Below the pieces are notes generated by a model that was given only the letters and a program-made list of their open reading frames with translations, did no database searches and was not told where the DNA came from. The translations under genes were made by a program, and so were the position numbers. Shown in pieces: positions 36,282 through 46,213 of a DNA stretch of 64,000 nt. The first letter of the stretch is position 1. Each line of letters begins with the position of its first letter. Source of the DNA: Tannerella forsythia. Its GTDB lineage: Bacteria; Bacteroidota; Bacteroidia; Bacteroidales; Tannerellaceae. The stretch covers positions 1 through 64,000 of the forward strand of contig NZ_RQYN01000004.1 in assembly GCF_003860135.1 (NCBI RefSeq), in the 5' to 3' direction.

Positions 36282-37046
36282 ATGTTGAGTAAAGCAAAAA
36301 TAAAACAGGTGCGGGCGCTGGAGATGAAGAAGTATCGGGACGCGCAGCAGATGTTTGTGGCAGAAGGGAACAAGCTGGTGGCGGATTTGATGAAGGTCTT
36401 CGCATGCGAATGGATGGCAGCCTCTCCGTCGTGGATCGAGGCGCAACCTGACTTGCCTGCCGGCGAAGTAATCGAAGTCCGTGACGACGAGATGCGAAAG
36501 ATCAGCTTCCTGAAAACGCCTCAAGAGGTGCTGGCCGTTTTCAGACGACCTACCTACCGGCTCGACGAAGCCGATCCCGACGCACAACTCGTCCTCGCCC
36601 TCGACGGCATTCAGGATCCCGGCAATCTGGGAACGATCGTCCGACTGGCCGACTGGTTCGGCATCGCACACGTGGTTTGCAGTACGGACACGGCCGACAC
36701 CTTCGGGCCGAAAGCCGTACAGGCTACCATGGGAGCGCTGGCACACGTACAGATCCACTACACCGATCTCGTCGAATACCTCAAACGGCACCGGACACCG
36801 CGATACGGCACGTTTCTCGACGGTGAAAACCTGTATCGGAAGAAACTCTCGTCTACCGGAATCCTCGTCATGGGAAACGAAGGGAACGGCATCCGGCCGG
36901 CTGTCGAGGCGCACATCAACGAACGACTTTTCATCCCGAACTTCCCCGAAGGACGCTCATGCGCGGAATCCTTGAACGTAGCCGTAGCCGCCGCCGTGGC
37001 CTGTGCCGAATTCCGCCGGCAAGCGATACAGTCGCCTGTTTCATGA
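36282..37046 (+). CDS. TrmH/SpoU family RNA methyltransferase
   Basis: A 254-residue SAM-dependent 2'-O-ribose methyltransferase acting on tRNA or 23S rRNA. An N-terminal substrate-binding domain (about 1-95) opens MLSKAKIKQVRALEMKKYRD and contains FVAEGNKLVADLM. The C-terminal SPOUT knot domain shows the three family motifs: LALDGIQDPGNLGTIVRLAD, LVMGNEGNGI and AESLNVAVAAAVACAEFRR. It resembles RlmB-like or TsnR-like proteins, but the exact target cannot be decided. It is transcribed divergently from tamL and is followed after 63 bases by a 41-bp repeat array. Confidence 0.9.
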   Translation: MLSKAKIKQVRALEMKKYRDAQQMFVAEGNKLVADLMKVFACEWMAASPSWIEAQPDLPAGEVIEVRDDEMRKISFLKTPQEVLAVFRRPTYRLDEADPDAQLVLALDGIQDPGNLGTIVRLADWFGIAHVVCSTDTADTFGPKAVQATMGALAHVQIHYTDLVEYLKRHRTPRYGTFLDGENLYRKKLSSTGILVMGNEGNGIRPAVEAHINERLFIPNFPEGRSCAESLNVAVAAAVACAEFRRQAIQSPVS

Positions 37047-37109
37047 CACGGAACGACGTATCGCCATCGTATGCCGTCAACCCCTTCTCCCGATTTTACG
37101 TGCACCTTG

Positions 37110-37322
37110 GAAACGTCGTTTTTTCTTTCGCACGAAATTATTTGATCGTAGAAACGCCGTTTTTAGCATCACGACAAATTATTTGATCGTAGAAACACCG
37201 TTTCTGGCATCACGACAAATGATTTGGTCGCAGAAACGCCGTTTCTAGCATCACGACAAATGGTTTGATCGCAGAAACGCCGTTTCCGGCATCACGAAAA
37301 ACCGTTTGATGGCAAAAACGCA
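37110..37322. repeat. Tandem array of 41-bp repeats
   Basis: Five units with an exact 41-base period begin (in the GAAACG phase) at 37110, 37151, 37192, 37233 and 37274, with a partial sixth at 37315. Conserved elements are TTTGATCG at 37141, 37182, 37223 (TTTGGTCG), 37264 and 37305 (TTTGATGG), the palindrome GAAACGCCGTTTC, and GGCATCACGACAAAT. The array fills the gap between two convergent genes (stops at 37046 and 37326). There are no spacers, so it is not a CRISPR. The function is unknown. Confidence 0.92.
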
Positions 37323-37325
37323 CGT

Positions 37326-39620
37326 TTACGCCTTCTCCCGATGGTTAATGATCAGTGTGGAGGGCATATCCTGAAGCGCGTCTTTGCATTCTTCCGAAAT
37401 AATGTTCCACGCCGTATAGCTGACGAGCATAAAATCATGATCGCTGAACGATTCGCTCATCACGTTCTTTTCGGGGAGGATGTGCGCGTTTTCCGTTTCG
37501 TTCGTAAAGTCGGTCAGGGTACGGACGATGTGATCGCTTGGGTCGGTGACGAAATTCGTCCGGTTCAAAAGGCTGACCGTGCCATGCGTCGACCGCAGCA
37601 GCACGCGCACGTAGTCGAGCAGGATCAGGTCGTCCGACGAATTGATAAGAAGCAGGATATGATTAGCCTGCGCGAATCCGCGATTGATAAACACGCCCAC
37701 CGACGAACGACTCTGCTCGATGAATTCCTTCGTCTTGTCGTGAATCAGCGATCCGGGCGAGAACAAATCCTGCACTTTGAGCTTCTTGAAAATGCCGAAG
37801 AACGACTTCTGAATGCTCCGCGCGTCGATGTCGGACGAGAGATTGCTCATCGAGATGCCGGCGCCCACGAGCAGGAAGTCGTACCGCTCGTCGTTGACGA
37901 TGCGGACAATCGATTCGCTCGCGTTGTCGGCCACCTCGTAGCGCGTATGTATTTGCATATTGAGCTTGCGCGCCTCGTAAAGGACAGGCCCGAAGCTGAC
38001 GCGCTCGAAATTGTCGGTATGCAGCGGGTTGACGTCCGACCCGACCGTCAGATGCAACGCCGTCAGATCAAGTTTATCCTTACCCTGCGAGAACATCTGG
38101 TGCGCCACATCGAGCATAATCTGTCCGTTGCCCGCCCGCCCGAACGAGAGCAGCACTTTAAACCGTCCTTCTTTAAATTGTTCCATCCGTTGTTGTTTGA
38201 TCTTCTCGCCCGTGCGGAAGCAAAGATTGATGAATTTGAGGAGCGGAGTCGTCATAAACGTGGTGAAGAGCGTCATCAGAATCAGCATCACGAAGACAGG
38301 GGGCGGGAGAATCTTCATTTCATAACCGATGGTCAGCGCGATCAGCTCCATCAGACCGTGCGTATTCATCAACGCGCCGAGCGAAAAGCTGCTCTTCCAG
38401 CTTTCGTTTTCGAAACGTGCCGAGATCAACGCCCCGCCGAACTTCCCCACCGTCGAAATCACGATAAAAAGCAGGCAGGTCAGCCACATGTCGGGCGAGT
38501 CGATCAGCCCGATTTCGGTACGCAACCCCGTCGAGGCGAAGAACAAGGGCAGGAATAATACGAGCGATACGTCTTCCACCTTCTCCGTCATAATTTTGCG
38601 AAAACGCAAGTTCTCCGGCATCACCAACCCCGTCACGAAAGCGCCGAACAGCGCGTGCAAGCCCAAAATTTCCGTCAGATAAGAAGACGTCAGCAAGAGC
38701 AGGAACATCAGCGTCACGAGCGGTTTGCTCACGACTTCCTTGTTGTGATACAAGTTTCCGACCATCCGCAGCAGCGGACGCACCACAACGAACATCATCA
38801 AAATATAGACGGCCGCGAAAACGATGTTGTAGATCGCGCTCAGCATCGTGCCGGCCTGCGCCACCGCGACAACGATGGCCAACAGGCACCATGCCGTGAC
38901 GTCGCCGTTGGCCGCGCTGGCCAACGCCACCGTGCCCAGATGCGTACGCGTCAGACGATGTTCCTGAATGATGCGCGCCAGCACCGGAAAAGCCGTAATG
39001 CTCATCGTAATCCCGATAAAAAGCGCGAAAGGCAGAAACGGCGTATCGTGATAAGCATACTGGTCATAGACGAGATAGGCCGCCACCATGCCGAGGAAGA
39101 ACGACATCAGCATACACGTATAACTGATCATCATCGTCTCGCGCAACTTCTTTCGTACTACGCTCATGTCCAATTCCATCCCGATGGTATACATAAAAAG
39201 CATCAGCCCGAACTGACTGAGCAGGTTGATGTTCGACAACGATTCCTTCGGAAACAGAAACTGCGAAAAATCGGGCGCGAAATGTCCCAAAACAGACGGA
39301 CCCAAAATGATTCCCGCCAGAATCTCACCAACAACCATCGGCTGACCGATCTTCTTGAAAATCATCCCGACGATGCGGCACGTAATCAGGATGACAATGA
39401 TTTGCAACAGCAACAATCCGAACGAAGAATGAATATGCTCGGAAACCAGTCGCAGAAACACGGCAAACCCCTCCGCCAAATTCTTCGGCGCATCGGCTTG
39501 CATAACCGCATCGGCCACCCTCTGATGGCTCTGACCTTCGCGGATGACGAGATACATCAACGACCCGAAAACCAAAATCATCAACGCATAAAACAGGAAA
39601 CTTTGGGTACCTTTTTTCAT
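37326..39620 (-). CDS. CPA2 family cation:proton antiporter
   Basis: An inner membrane exchanger of 764 residues. A hydrophobic N-terminal anchor (about 8-27) precedes a periplasmic loop. The antiporter domain of 11-13 helices follows at about 65-470. It contains IGQPMVVGEILAGIILGPSVLG and MLFMYTIGMELDMSV in the early helices, and ASAANGDVTAWCLLAIVVA in the core, the ND-type pair of CPA2 proteins. ALFGAFVTGLVMPENLRFR and TGLRTEIGLID mark the later helices. The C-terminal 270 residues are a cytoplasmic domain resembling a universal-stress/nucleotide-binding fold (FKVLLSFGRAGNGQIMLDVA, YDFLLVGAGISMSNL). The ions are probably Na+ or K+ against H+; the direction is unknown. A TAnnTTTG box lies at 39641-39648 on the minus strand. 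Confidence 0.9.
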   Translation of the reverse strand: MKKGTQSFLFYALMILVFGSLMYLVIREGQSHQRVADAVMQADAPKNLAEGFAVFLRLVSEHIHSSFGLLLLQIIVILITCRIVGMIFKKIGQPMVVGEILAGIILGPSVLGHFAPDFSQFLFPKESLSNINLLSQFGLMLFMYTIGMELDMSVVRKKLRETMMISYTCMLMSFFLGMVAAYLVYDQYAYHDTPFLPFALFIGITMSITAFPVLARIIQEHRLTRTHLGTVALASAANGDVTAWCLLAIVVAVAQAGTMLSAIYNIVFAAVYILMMFVVVRPLLRMVGNLYHNKEVVSKPLVTLMFLLLLTSSYLTEILGLHALFGAFVTGLVMPENLRFRKIMTEKVEDVSLVLFLPLFFASTGLRTEIGLIDSPDMWLTCLLFIVISTVGKFGGALISARFENESWKSSFSLGALMNTHGLMELIALTIGYEMKILPPPVFVMLILMTLFTTFMTTPLLKFINLCFRTGEKIKQQRMEQFKEGRFKVLLSFGRAGNGQIMLDVAHQMFSQGKDKLDLTALHLTVGSDVNPLHTDNFERVSFGPVLYEARKLNMQIHTRYEVADNASESIVRIVNDERYDFLLVGAGISMSNLSSDIDARSIQKSFFGIFKKLKVQDLFSPGSLIHDKTKEFIEQSRSSVGVFINRGFAQANHILLLINSSDDLILLDYVRVLLRSTHGTVSLLNRTNFVTDPSDHIVRTLTDFTNETENAHILPEKNVMSESFSDHDFMLVSYTAWNIISEECKDALQDMPSTLIINHREKA

Positions 39621-39640
39621 CGACGGATGCTATTTTCGGA

Positions 39641-39677
39641 CAAATGTACACGATAATTTTTAAATTCCGTACTTTTG
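39641..39677. promoter_or_regulatory. Divergent -7 boxes for the antiporter and metH
   Basis: CAAATGTA at 39641-39648 reads TACATTTG on the minus strand, 21 bases upstream of the antiporter start. TACTTTTG at 39670-39677 on the plus strand lies 25 bases upstream of the metH ATG. The latter overlaps an alternative TTG start at 39675, which argues for the ATG at 39702. I see no cobalamin or SAM riboswitch in this short gap. Confidence 0.6.
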
Positions 39678-39701
39678 CATGCTCCAAAATACAGCATATT
39701 C

Positions 39702-42700
39702 ATGACGAAAAAAACGATCCAACAATTACTTGACGAGCGCATCCTGATCCTCGACGGAGGAATGGGAACGATGATACAAGGCTTTAAACTCACCGAAGCG
39801 GATTACCGTGGCGAACAGTTTGCCGATTTCCCCGGAGCGCTCAAAGGCAATAACGACCTGCTCAACATCACCCGCCCCGACGTGATCCGTTCCATACACC
39901 GGCAATACCTCGACGCCGGTGCCGACATCTTTACCACCAATACGTTTAACGCCAACGCCATTTCGATGGAAGACTACGGCATGGCATCCCTCGTGCGCGA
40001 GATGAACCTCGCGGCCGGGAAGTTGACGCGTCAGCTGGCCGACGAATACATGAACGAGCATCCCGAACGTTCCGTCTTCGTAGCCGGATCGCTCGGCCCG
40101 ACGAATAAAACCGCCTCGATGAGCCCCGACGTGAGCGACCCGGCTTTCCGAGCCGTCTCATACATGGATTTGTTCCGAGCCTACCACGAACAGGTCGAGG
40201 CGCTGATCGACGGTGGCGTAGACCTGATCCTCTTTGAAACGACGTTCGATACGCTGAACGTAAAAGCCGGTCTCGAAGCGGCGTTGGACGTGATGCGGAA
40301 CAAAGCCTACGAACGTCCCATCATGCTCTCGCTGACCTTATCGGGACAGGGAGGACGCACGTTCTCCGGTCAGACCCTCGCCGCTTTTCTGGCCTCCGTC
40401 CAACATATTCCGCTGATGAGCATCGGGCTGAACTGCTCCTTCGGAGCGGCCGATATGAAACCGTACCTCAAAGAACTGGGCGACATCGCCCCCTACTTTA
40501 TCAGCGCTTATCCGAACGCCGGCTTACCCAACCAGTTCGGACGATACGACGAGACCCCGGAGAAGATGGCCGCGCAAATCAAAGACTTCATCGACGAAGG
40601 ACTGGTAAATATCGTCGGGGGATGTTGCGGGACAACCCCCGCGCACATCGCCCAATACTCGGAACTGACGGCTCAGGCACGTCCGCACACACCCGTGCCC
40701 GCACCGGACACGCTTTGGCTCTCCGGACTCGAACTGTTGGAAGTCAGGCCGGAAAACAACTTCTTGAATATCGGCGAGCGTTGTAACGTGGCCGGTTCGC
40801 GAAAGTTCCTCCGCCTGATCAAAGAGAAGAATTACGAAGAAGCGCTGACCATCGCCCGCAAGCAGGTGGAGGACGGCGCGCAAGTGCTCGACATCAACAT
40901 GGACGACGGACTGCTCGATGCCGTAGAAGAAATGAAAACCTTCCTCAACCTGATCGCTTCCGAGCCCGACATCTCACGCGTCCCGGTGATGATCGATTCA
41001 TCGAAATGGAAAGTCATCGAGGAAGGGCTTATGTGCGTGCAGGGTAAAAGCATCGTCAACTCCATCAGTCTGAAAGAAGGAGAAGAAGAGTTTCTGACAC
41101 ATGCCGCGAGAATACGGCAGCTGGGGGCGGCCACCGTGGTGATGGCGTTCGACGAGCAGGGACAGGCAGACGTTTTCGAGCGTAAAATCGAAGTCTGCGA
41201 GCGCGCCTACCGTCTGCTGACCGAGCAGGTCGGGTTCCCTCCGCAGGACATCATCTTCGACCCGAACGTGCTGGCCATCGCGACCGGAATGCCCGAACAC
41301 AACGGTTACGGTCTCGATTTCATCCGTGCTGTGGGATGGATCAAAAAGCATCTGCCCGGAGCGAAAGTAAGCGGTGGCGTGAGTAACCTCTCGTTCTCGT
41401 TCCGCGGAAACAACTACGTCCGCGAAGCCATGCACTCCGTCTTTCTCTATCATGCCATTCGCGAAGGCATGGATATGGGGATCGTGAACCCATCGACGTC
41501 GGTCACGTACGAAGATATTGAACCGTCGTTCCGGAATCTCCTCGAAGATGTGATCTTGGCACGTCGTCCCGAGGCGGCCGAGAAACTGATCGCTTACGCG
41601 CAAAGTCATATCGAACAGGCCTCCGGCGAGCAGGAAAAGAAGCATGACGCATGGCGTGACCAGTCGCTCGACGAACGACTCGAATACGCGTTGCTGAAAG
41701 GGATCGGCGATTTCCTCGAGGCAGATTTGGAAGAAGCTCTCAAGCAGTACGGACAAGCCGTCGCCATCATCGACGGGCCGCTGATGAACGGGATGAACCG
41801 CGTCGGTGAGCTGTTCGGCGCGGGAAAAATGTTCCTCCCGCAAGTCGTGAAAACGGCACGCACGATGAAGAAAGCCGTCGCCATCCTCCAGCCGGCCATC
41901 GAAGCGCAGAAGACTACGTCGGGCGCGACCAAAGCCGGCAAGGTCGTCTTCGCCACCGTCAAAGGCGATGTGCACGACATCGGCAAGAATATCGTCTCGA
42001 TTGTCCTGACATGTAATAATTACGAAGTGATCGACCTCGGCGTGATGGTGCCGGCCGAAAAAATCATCGAAACGGTACGCAACGAACAGCCCGATCTGCT
42101 CTGCCTGTCGGGACTGATCACTCCGTCGCTCGAAGAGATGGTGCATGTAACCGACGAGATGCAGAAGGCCGGCTTCCGTATCCCGATCATGGTAGGCGGT
42201 GCCACCACGTCGAAACTGCACACGGCACTGAAAATCGCTCCGCACTATGACCATCCGGTAATCCATGTGCTCGATGCCTCACAAAATCCGCTGATCGCGG
42301 CGAAGCTGCTCAATCCCGCCACGCATGATGCTTATGTGACTGAACTGACGAACGAATACGAGCGTCTGCGTCAGGCCAAATCAAACGAGGAGGTGAAGCC
42401 GCTACTGCCGTATGCCGAAGCGCAAAAACTCGGACAGCCAACCGACTGGGCGAACTATATCCCTGTCGTACCGAAGAAGAAAGGCTTGCAACAAATCGAT
42501 ATTCCCATCTCCGAGGTCGTGCCCTATATCAACTGGGTTTTCCTCTTTACGGCATGGCGGATAACCGGCCGTTACGATGATCTGACGCAACTGCATGACT
42601 GTCCGGCATGTCGCGCCGCATGGATCGAAAAACGGCCGGAAGCGGAGCGGGCCAAGGCGAAGGAGGCCCTGAAACTGTATGACGATGCGCAGGCGGTGTT

Positions 42701-43391
42701 GAGAAAACTGATGGCCGACAAAGCATGCTGCAAGGCGCGTTATGGCATCTTTCCTTCAGTGAGCGAGGGCGATAACATCCGTATTGCCGATACGGTCATT
42801 CCCGTCTTACGTCAGCAACTGCCCAATGTCAAAGGATTTTGCCTCTCGCTAGCCGATTATGTCATGCCGGCCTCCGAAGGACGGGACGATTACGTCGGGG
42901 CGTTTGCGGTGACAGCCGGCGATTGCATGGAAGAGCTGCGCGCGCAATATGAGAAAGAGGAAGACAGTTACCATCTGATGTTACTCCAGACCCTCTCCGA
43001 CCGTCTGGCTGAGGCTTCGGCCGAGTACCTGCATACGAAAGTACGTCGTGAATACTGGGGCTATATACCGGACGAACAACTCTCTTTCGACGAGATGATC
43101 CGCGTTCGGTACCGAGGTATCCGCCCGGCCGTAGGCTATCCGTCACTACCCGATCAGGGATTGATTTTCAGTTTAGACCGGTTAATCGGGGTTGACCGGA
43201 TCGGCATCACGATCACCGAGAACGGAGCGCTCTCTCCCACCTCGTCCGTAGCCGGCTTCTATTTCGCACACCCCGAATCCCATTATTTCATCATCGGTCG
43301 CATCGGCGAAGATCAATTGGCAGACTATACCGCCCGTCGTGGCGAAACGGCCGAACAGATCAAGAAGTTTCTGGGGAGGCTGACGGAGTAA
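39702..43391 (+). CDS. metH: Cobalamin-dependent methionine synthase
   Basis: Transfers the methyl group of methyltetrahydrofolate to homocysteine using cobalamin. From the ATG after the promoter the protein has 1229 residues, full length. Domains in order: homocysteine-binding barrel (about 1-325) with [11 protein letters not shown] and the zinc ligands in [11 protein letters not shown] and [11 protein letters not shown]; pterin-binding domain (about 345-610) with [17 protein letters not shown] and [11 protein letters not shown]; cobalamin module (about 640-890) with the DxHxxG motif [13 protein letters not shown]; and the SAM-dependent reactivation domain (about 910-1229) with [15 protein letters not shown]. 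The last 32 bases overlap the 3' end of the convergent U32 gene. With metA downstream it indicates a capacity for methionine synthesis. Confidence 0.96.
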   Translation: MTKKTIQQLLDERILILDGGMGTMIQGFKLTEADYRGEQFADFPGALKGNNDLLNITRPDVIRSIHRQYLDAGADIFTTNTFNANAISMEDYGMASLVREMNLAAGKLTRQLADEYMNEHPERSVFVAGSLGPTNKTASMSPDVSDPAFRAVSYMDLFRAYHEQVEALIDGGVDLILFETTFDTLNVKAGLEAALDVMRNKAYERPIMLSLTLSGQGGRTFSGQTLAAFLASVQHIPLMSIGLNCSFGAADMKPYLKELGDIAPYFISAYPNAGLPNQFGRYDETPEKMAAQIKDFIDEGLVNIVGGCCGTTPAHIAQYSELTAQARPHTPVPAPDTLWLSGLELLEVRPENNFLNIGERCNVAGSRKFLRLIKEKNYEEALTIARKQVEDGAQVLDINMDDGLLDAVEEMKTFLNLIASEPDISRVPVMIDSSKWKVIEEGLMCVQGKSIVNSISLKEGEEEFLTHAARIRQLGAATVVMAFDEQGQADVFERKIEVCERAYRLLTEQVGFPPQDIIFDPNVLAIATGMPEHNGYGLDFIRAVGWIKKHLPGAKVSGGVSNLSFSFRGNNYVREAMHSVFLYHAIREGMDMGIVNPSTSVTYEDIEPSFRNLLEDVILARRPEAAEKLIAYAQSHIEQASGEQEKKHDAWRDQSLDERLEYALLKGIGDFLEADLEEALKQYGQAVAIIDGPLMNGMNRVGELFGAGKMFLPQVVKTARTMKKAVAILQPAIEAQKTTSGATKAGKVVFATVKGDVHDIGKNIVSIVLTCNNYEVIDLGVMVPAEKIIETVRNEQPDLLCLSGLITPSLEEMVHVTDEMQKAGFRIPIMVGGATTSKLHTALKIAPHYDHPVIHVLDASQNPLIAAKLLNPATHDAYVTELTNEYERLRQAKSNEEVKPLLPYAEAQKLGQPTDWANYIPVVPKKKGLQQIDIPISEVVPYINWVFLFTAWRITGRYDDLTQLHDCPACRAAWIEKRPEAERAKAKEALKLYDDAQAVLRKLMADKACCKARYGIFPSVSEGDNIRIADTVIPVLRQQLPNVKGFCLSLADYVMPASEGRDDYVGAFAVTAGDCMEELRAQYEKEEDSYHLMLLQTLSDRLAEASAEYLHTKVRREYWGYIPDEQLSFDEMIRVRYRGIRPAVGYPSLPDQGLIFSLDRLIGVDRIGITITENGALSPTSSVAGFYFAHPESHYFIIGRIGEDQLADYTARRGETAEQIKKFLGRLTE

Positions 43392-45213
43392 GTAGTACCC
43401 GCATCTCGCATCGCCGGCAATCGAACTCAAGTCTTAGAGAGGTCTCTTTGTATTTGAGGTAGAAGGGCTCTCTATACGGTGATTTCCGCTTCTGATGCAC
43501 CGGACACCAGCCCATGCTGTAACGCAGGCAATGTTTGGTGTACATCAGCGGAACTCCGTCAAGCGGTTTTTCTTCGTAGGCACGCTCAAGCCGCTGCACC
43601 CCGTGCCGGCGATAAAACGCTTCGGCTTCGGAGTTATAAATGTTCGCCGTATAATCGAGCGTCGCGGAAGGAAATGCAACGGTTTCATCACCTGCCGGAC
43701 GCTTGGCATACCGACGGGGATAGCGGATCCGACGCACGGCGAGCAACTTTTCTACCGCCTCGCGACGCATCTCGCTCAACAACGACGAAGGCACGAAATA
43801 GTTTTCGCACATCGTCACCGTAACATCTTGGGCTTCGAAGGGCGTCCCGCCGAGCTTCGACAACTGCACGCGGATATTGTCGGACTGCGGTTTCCGTGCC
43901 GGCTCATGCGCAAACGGCCGAACGACCGTCACGCAGGCATCCGTCTCGTCCGTTATCGTCAAAGCAAACCCTGCGAGACAATCGCTCCATTCCATCGTGA
44001 CCTTGATCTTACGCTCGGCCGACGGCTTTGCCAGCATCGCCTCGAAATCATGATCGAAATTACGATACAGAACCGTCTTCGATTTTACGGACGGCATCTG
44101 AGCAGGAAAGACGCGATGAGCTTCCGTCCGGTTCACGCGAAATCCTTCCAACTCGCCCCGTGTGTTGAGGAAGACAAGGCCGTCTCCGTTATGTAAAGGC
44201 TTCAGGCCCGATACGGTCAACGATCGTCCCTGCACATCCTTCACCGTTCCGACCGGTTCGCCAATCGACTTGGGCGTATCGAACGACGTGATCTCCGCCT
44301 CCCGACCGTGCAGAAAATATCCCGTAAAGCCCCGGTTGAAACTCTTCTCCGGACGCGGCTCGAACGTGAAAGACGAACGTCCGGCAGAAGCGCCGAAGAA
44401 CTTGGGATGCTTGGCCATGATCGCGTCTAAGTGGCGGCGGTAAAATGCCGTGATGTTCTTAACATACGACATATCTTTCAGTCGCCCCTCGATTTTGAAC
44501 GACGTAACGCCGGCATTCATCATCGTTTCGAGATCGTCCGAGCGATTCATATCGCGCAGTGAAAGCAAATGTTTACCGGATGCGATCGTCTTGCCGTCCG
44601 CATCGACCATCGTATAGGGCAGACGACAACATTGCGCGCAGGCTCCACGGTTGGCACTGCGCCCCGTAAGCGCCTGACTCAGGTAACAGCGCCCACTGTA
44701 ACTGACGCATAAGGCGCCGTGCACAAACGCTTCGAGCGTTACATTCGGGACGTGCGCGGCGATCTTCCGTATCTCTTCGAGCGTCAGCTCACGTGCCAGC
44801 ACCACCTGCTCGAAGCCCGTACGACCGAGGAACGCCACTTTTTCGGGTGTACAGTTATCCATCTGCGTACTCGCGTGCAACGGAATCGGCGGGATATCGA
44901 GGCGTGTAATCCCCATATCCTGCACAATCAGCGCATCGGCTCCGGCATCATAAAGCCGATGAATCATCCGTTCCGCATCCGTCAACTCCTCGTCTCTAAG
45001 AATCGTATTCAGAGCAACGTAAATCTTTACATTATATATATGAGCAAAGTCGCACAACGCACGGATATCGTCGAGCGAATTACCGGCCGCCGCACGCGCG
45101 CCGAACTTCGGCGCACCGATATATACGGCATCGGCTCCGTGCAGCACAGCCTCCTTGCCACAGAGCAGGTCTTTGGCCGGCGCGAGCAATTCAATCGGTT
45201 GAGCTATCATCAT
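43360..45213 (-). CDS. U32 family peptidase-like RNA hydroxylation protein
   Basis: A 617-residue member of peptidase family U32, whose characterised members (RlhA, TrhP) hydroxylate 23S rRNA or tRNA rather than cleave proteins. The N-terminal barrel (about 5-290) opens [20 protein letters not shown]. The iron-sulfur cysteines lie in [13 protein letters not shown] and [15 protein letters not shown], and are followed by [20 protein letters not shown]. The C-terminal region carries a beta-rich domain and extra cysteines ([24 protein letters not shown]). Length and the C-terminal extension make RlhA a reasonable closest match, but TrhP-like proteins cannot be excluded. It is transcribed with metA, the starts of the two being one base apart, and its 3' end overlaps metH by 32 bases tail to tail. 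Confidence 0.85.
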   Translation of the reverse strand: MMIAQPIELLAPAKDLLCGKEAVLHGADAVYIGAPKFGARAAAGNSLDDIRALCDFAHIYNVKIYVALNTILRDEELTDAERMIHRLYDAGADALIVQDMGITRLDIPPIPLHASTQMDNCTPEKVAFLGRTGFEQVVLARELTLEEIRKIAAHVPNVTLEAFVHGALCVSYSGRCYLSQALTGRSANRGACAQCCRLPYTMVDADGKTIASGKHLLSLRDMNRSDDLETMMNAGVTSFKIEGRLKDMSYVKNITAFYRRHLDAIMAKHPKFFGASAGRSSFTFEPRPEKSFNRGFTGYFLHGREAEITSFDTPKSIGEPVGTVKDVQGRSLTVSGLKPLHNGDGLVFLNTRGELEGFRVNRTEAHRVFPAQMPSVKSKTVLYRNFDHDFEAMLAKPSAERKIKVTMEWSDCLAGFALTITDETDACVTVVRPFAHEPARKPQSDNIRVQLSKLGGTPFEAQDVTVTMCENYFVPSSLLSEMRREAVEKLLAVRRIRYPRRYAKRPAGDETVAFPSATLDYTANIYNSEAEAFYRRHGVQRLERAYEEKPLDGVPLMYTKHCLRYSMGWCPVHQKRKSPYREPFYLKYKETSLRLEFDCRRCEMRVLLTPSASPETS

Positions 45214-46161
45214 TCAGACATTAGGGCACGACAAATCTCCGAGCCGGCCGATGTCGGCACCGCAGAAAGGTGTCTCCTGATAGACATAGTAGTTCAGCCA
45301 GTTCGTAAATAGCAGGTTCGCATGCCCGCGCCAACGCACCAAGGGTGGCTTCGACGGATCGTCGTCCGTATAATAACCGACAGGCTTTTCGATGGGTAAT
45401 CCTTTGGCCACATCGCGCTTATATTCTCCGTCGAGCGTATCGGGCGCATACTCCGAATGACCGGTAATGAAGAACTCGCGTCCACCGCGTGCCATCATCA
45501 TGTAAACACCGGCTTCCTCACTTTCGGAAAGAATCTTGAGTTCGGGAACTTGCATGATATCTTCGCGTCGCACCTCCGTGTGTCGACTGTGGGGAACGTA
45601 GAATTCATCGTCGAAGCCCCGGAAAATGGAGAGGTACGGATCATTCAGGGTATGGCGGAAGATACCGAATTGCTTCGCGGGCAAGTCATGCTTCGCGACT
45701 CCGTAGAAATGATACAAGGCCGCTTGTGCCGCCCAACAGATATACAAGGTGGAGGTGACATGCGTCCGAGCCCATTCGAGAATCTGCGTCAGCTCATCCC
45801 AGTAGGTGACTGCCTCGAAAGGCATCCGCTCGACAGGCGCGCCGGTGATAATCATCCCGTCGTAAAAACGATCGCGCATCTCGTCGAAATCCTTGTAGAA
45901 CTCGCGCATGTGCTCGATAGGCGTATGTTTCGGGGTATGTCCCTTGATCTTCATAAGTTCCAGTTCGATCTGCAAGGGAGAATTGCTGAGCAATCGTACG
46001 AGATCGGTTTCCGTTGTAATCTTCAACGGCATCAGATTGAGTACGACCACACGCAACGGACGAATATCCTGTTTCGTTGCCCGTAACGAATCCATCACGA
46101 AGATCTCTTCTCTCTTCAACAGCTCAATGGCAGGTAAGTTTGGAGGTAAGTTTAACGGCAT
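45214..46161 (-). CDS. metA: Homoserine O-acyltransferase (MetA type, probably acetyl)
   Basis: Activates homoserine at the start of methionine synthesis. The 315-residue protein opens MPLNLPPNLPAIELLKREEI, typical of MetA. The catalytic Cys142 is in LYICWAAQAALYH, and the His and Glu of the triad are in ITGHSEYAPDTL. Residue 111 is Glu (MIITGAPVERMPFEAVTYW). In studied MetA enzymes Glu at this position goes with acetyl-CoA and Gly with succinyl-CoA, so acetyltransfer is predicted. No metB, metC or metY gene is visible in the window, so the sulfur step is encoded elsewhere. It lies 52 bases downstream of cinA and directly upstream of the U32 gene on the same strand. Confidence 0.93.
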   Translation of the reverse strand: MPLNLPPNLPAIELLKREEIFVMDSLRATKQDIRPLRVVVLNLMPLKITTETDLVRLLSNSPLQIELELMKIKGHTPKHTPIEHMREFYKDFDEMRDRFYDGMIITGAPVERMPFEAVTYWDELTQILEWARTHVTSTLYICWAAQAALYHFYGVAKHDLPAKQFGIFRHTLNDPYLSIFRGFDDEFYVPHSRHTEVRREDIMQVPELKILSESEEAGVYMMMARGGREFFITGHSEYAPDTLDGEYKRDVAKGLPIEKPVGYYTDDDPSKPPLVRWRGHANLLFTNWLNYYVYQETPFCGADIGRLGDLSCPNV

Positions 46162-46213
46162 AATTTAGTTTGAATAAATGATATAAGCGGTCATATCGGC
46201 ATTGACCCTTCGG

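Noticed and set aside
37110-37322. Possible CRISPR array
   Set aside because: Units are contiguous with no unique spacers and there are no cas genes in the window.
39621-39701. Cobalamin or SAM riboswitch upstream of metH
   Set aside because: The gap to the divergent antiporter is only about 80 bases and is filled by two promoters; no B12-box or SAM-type stems are visible.
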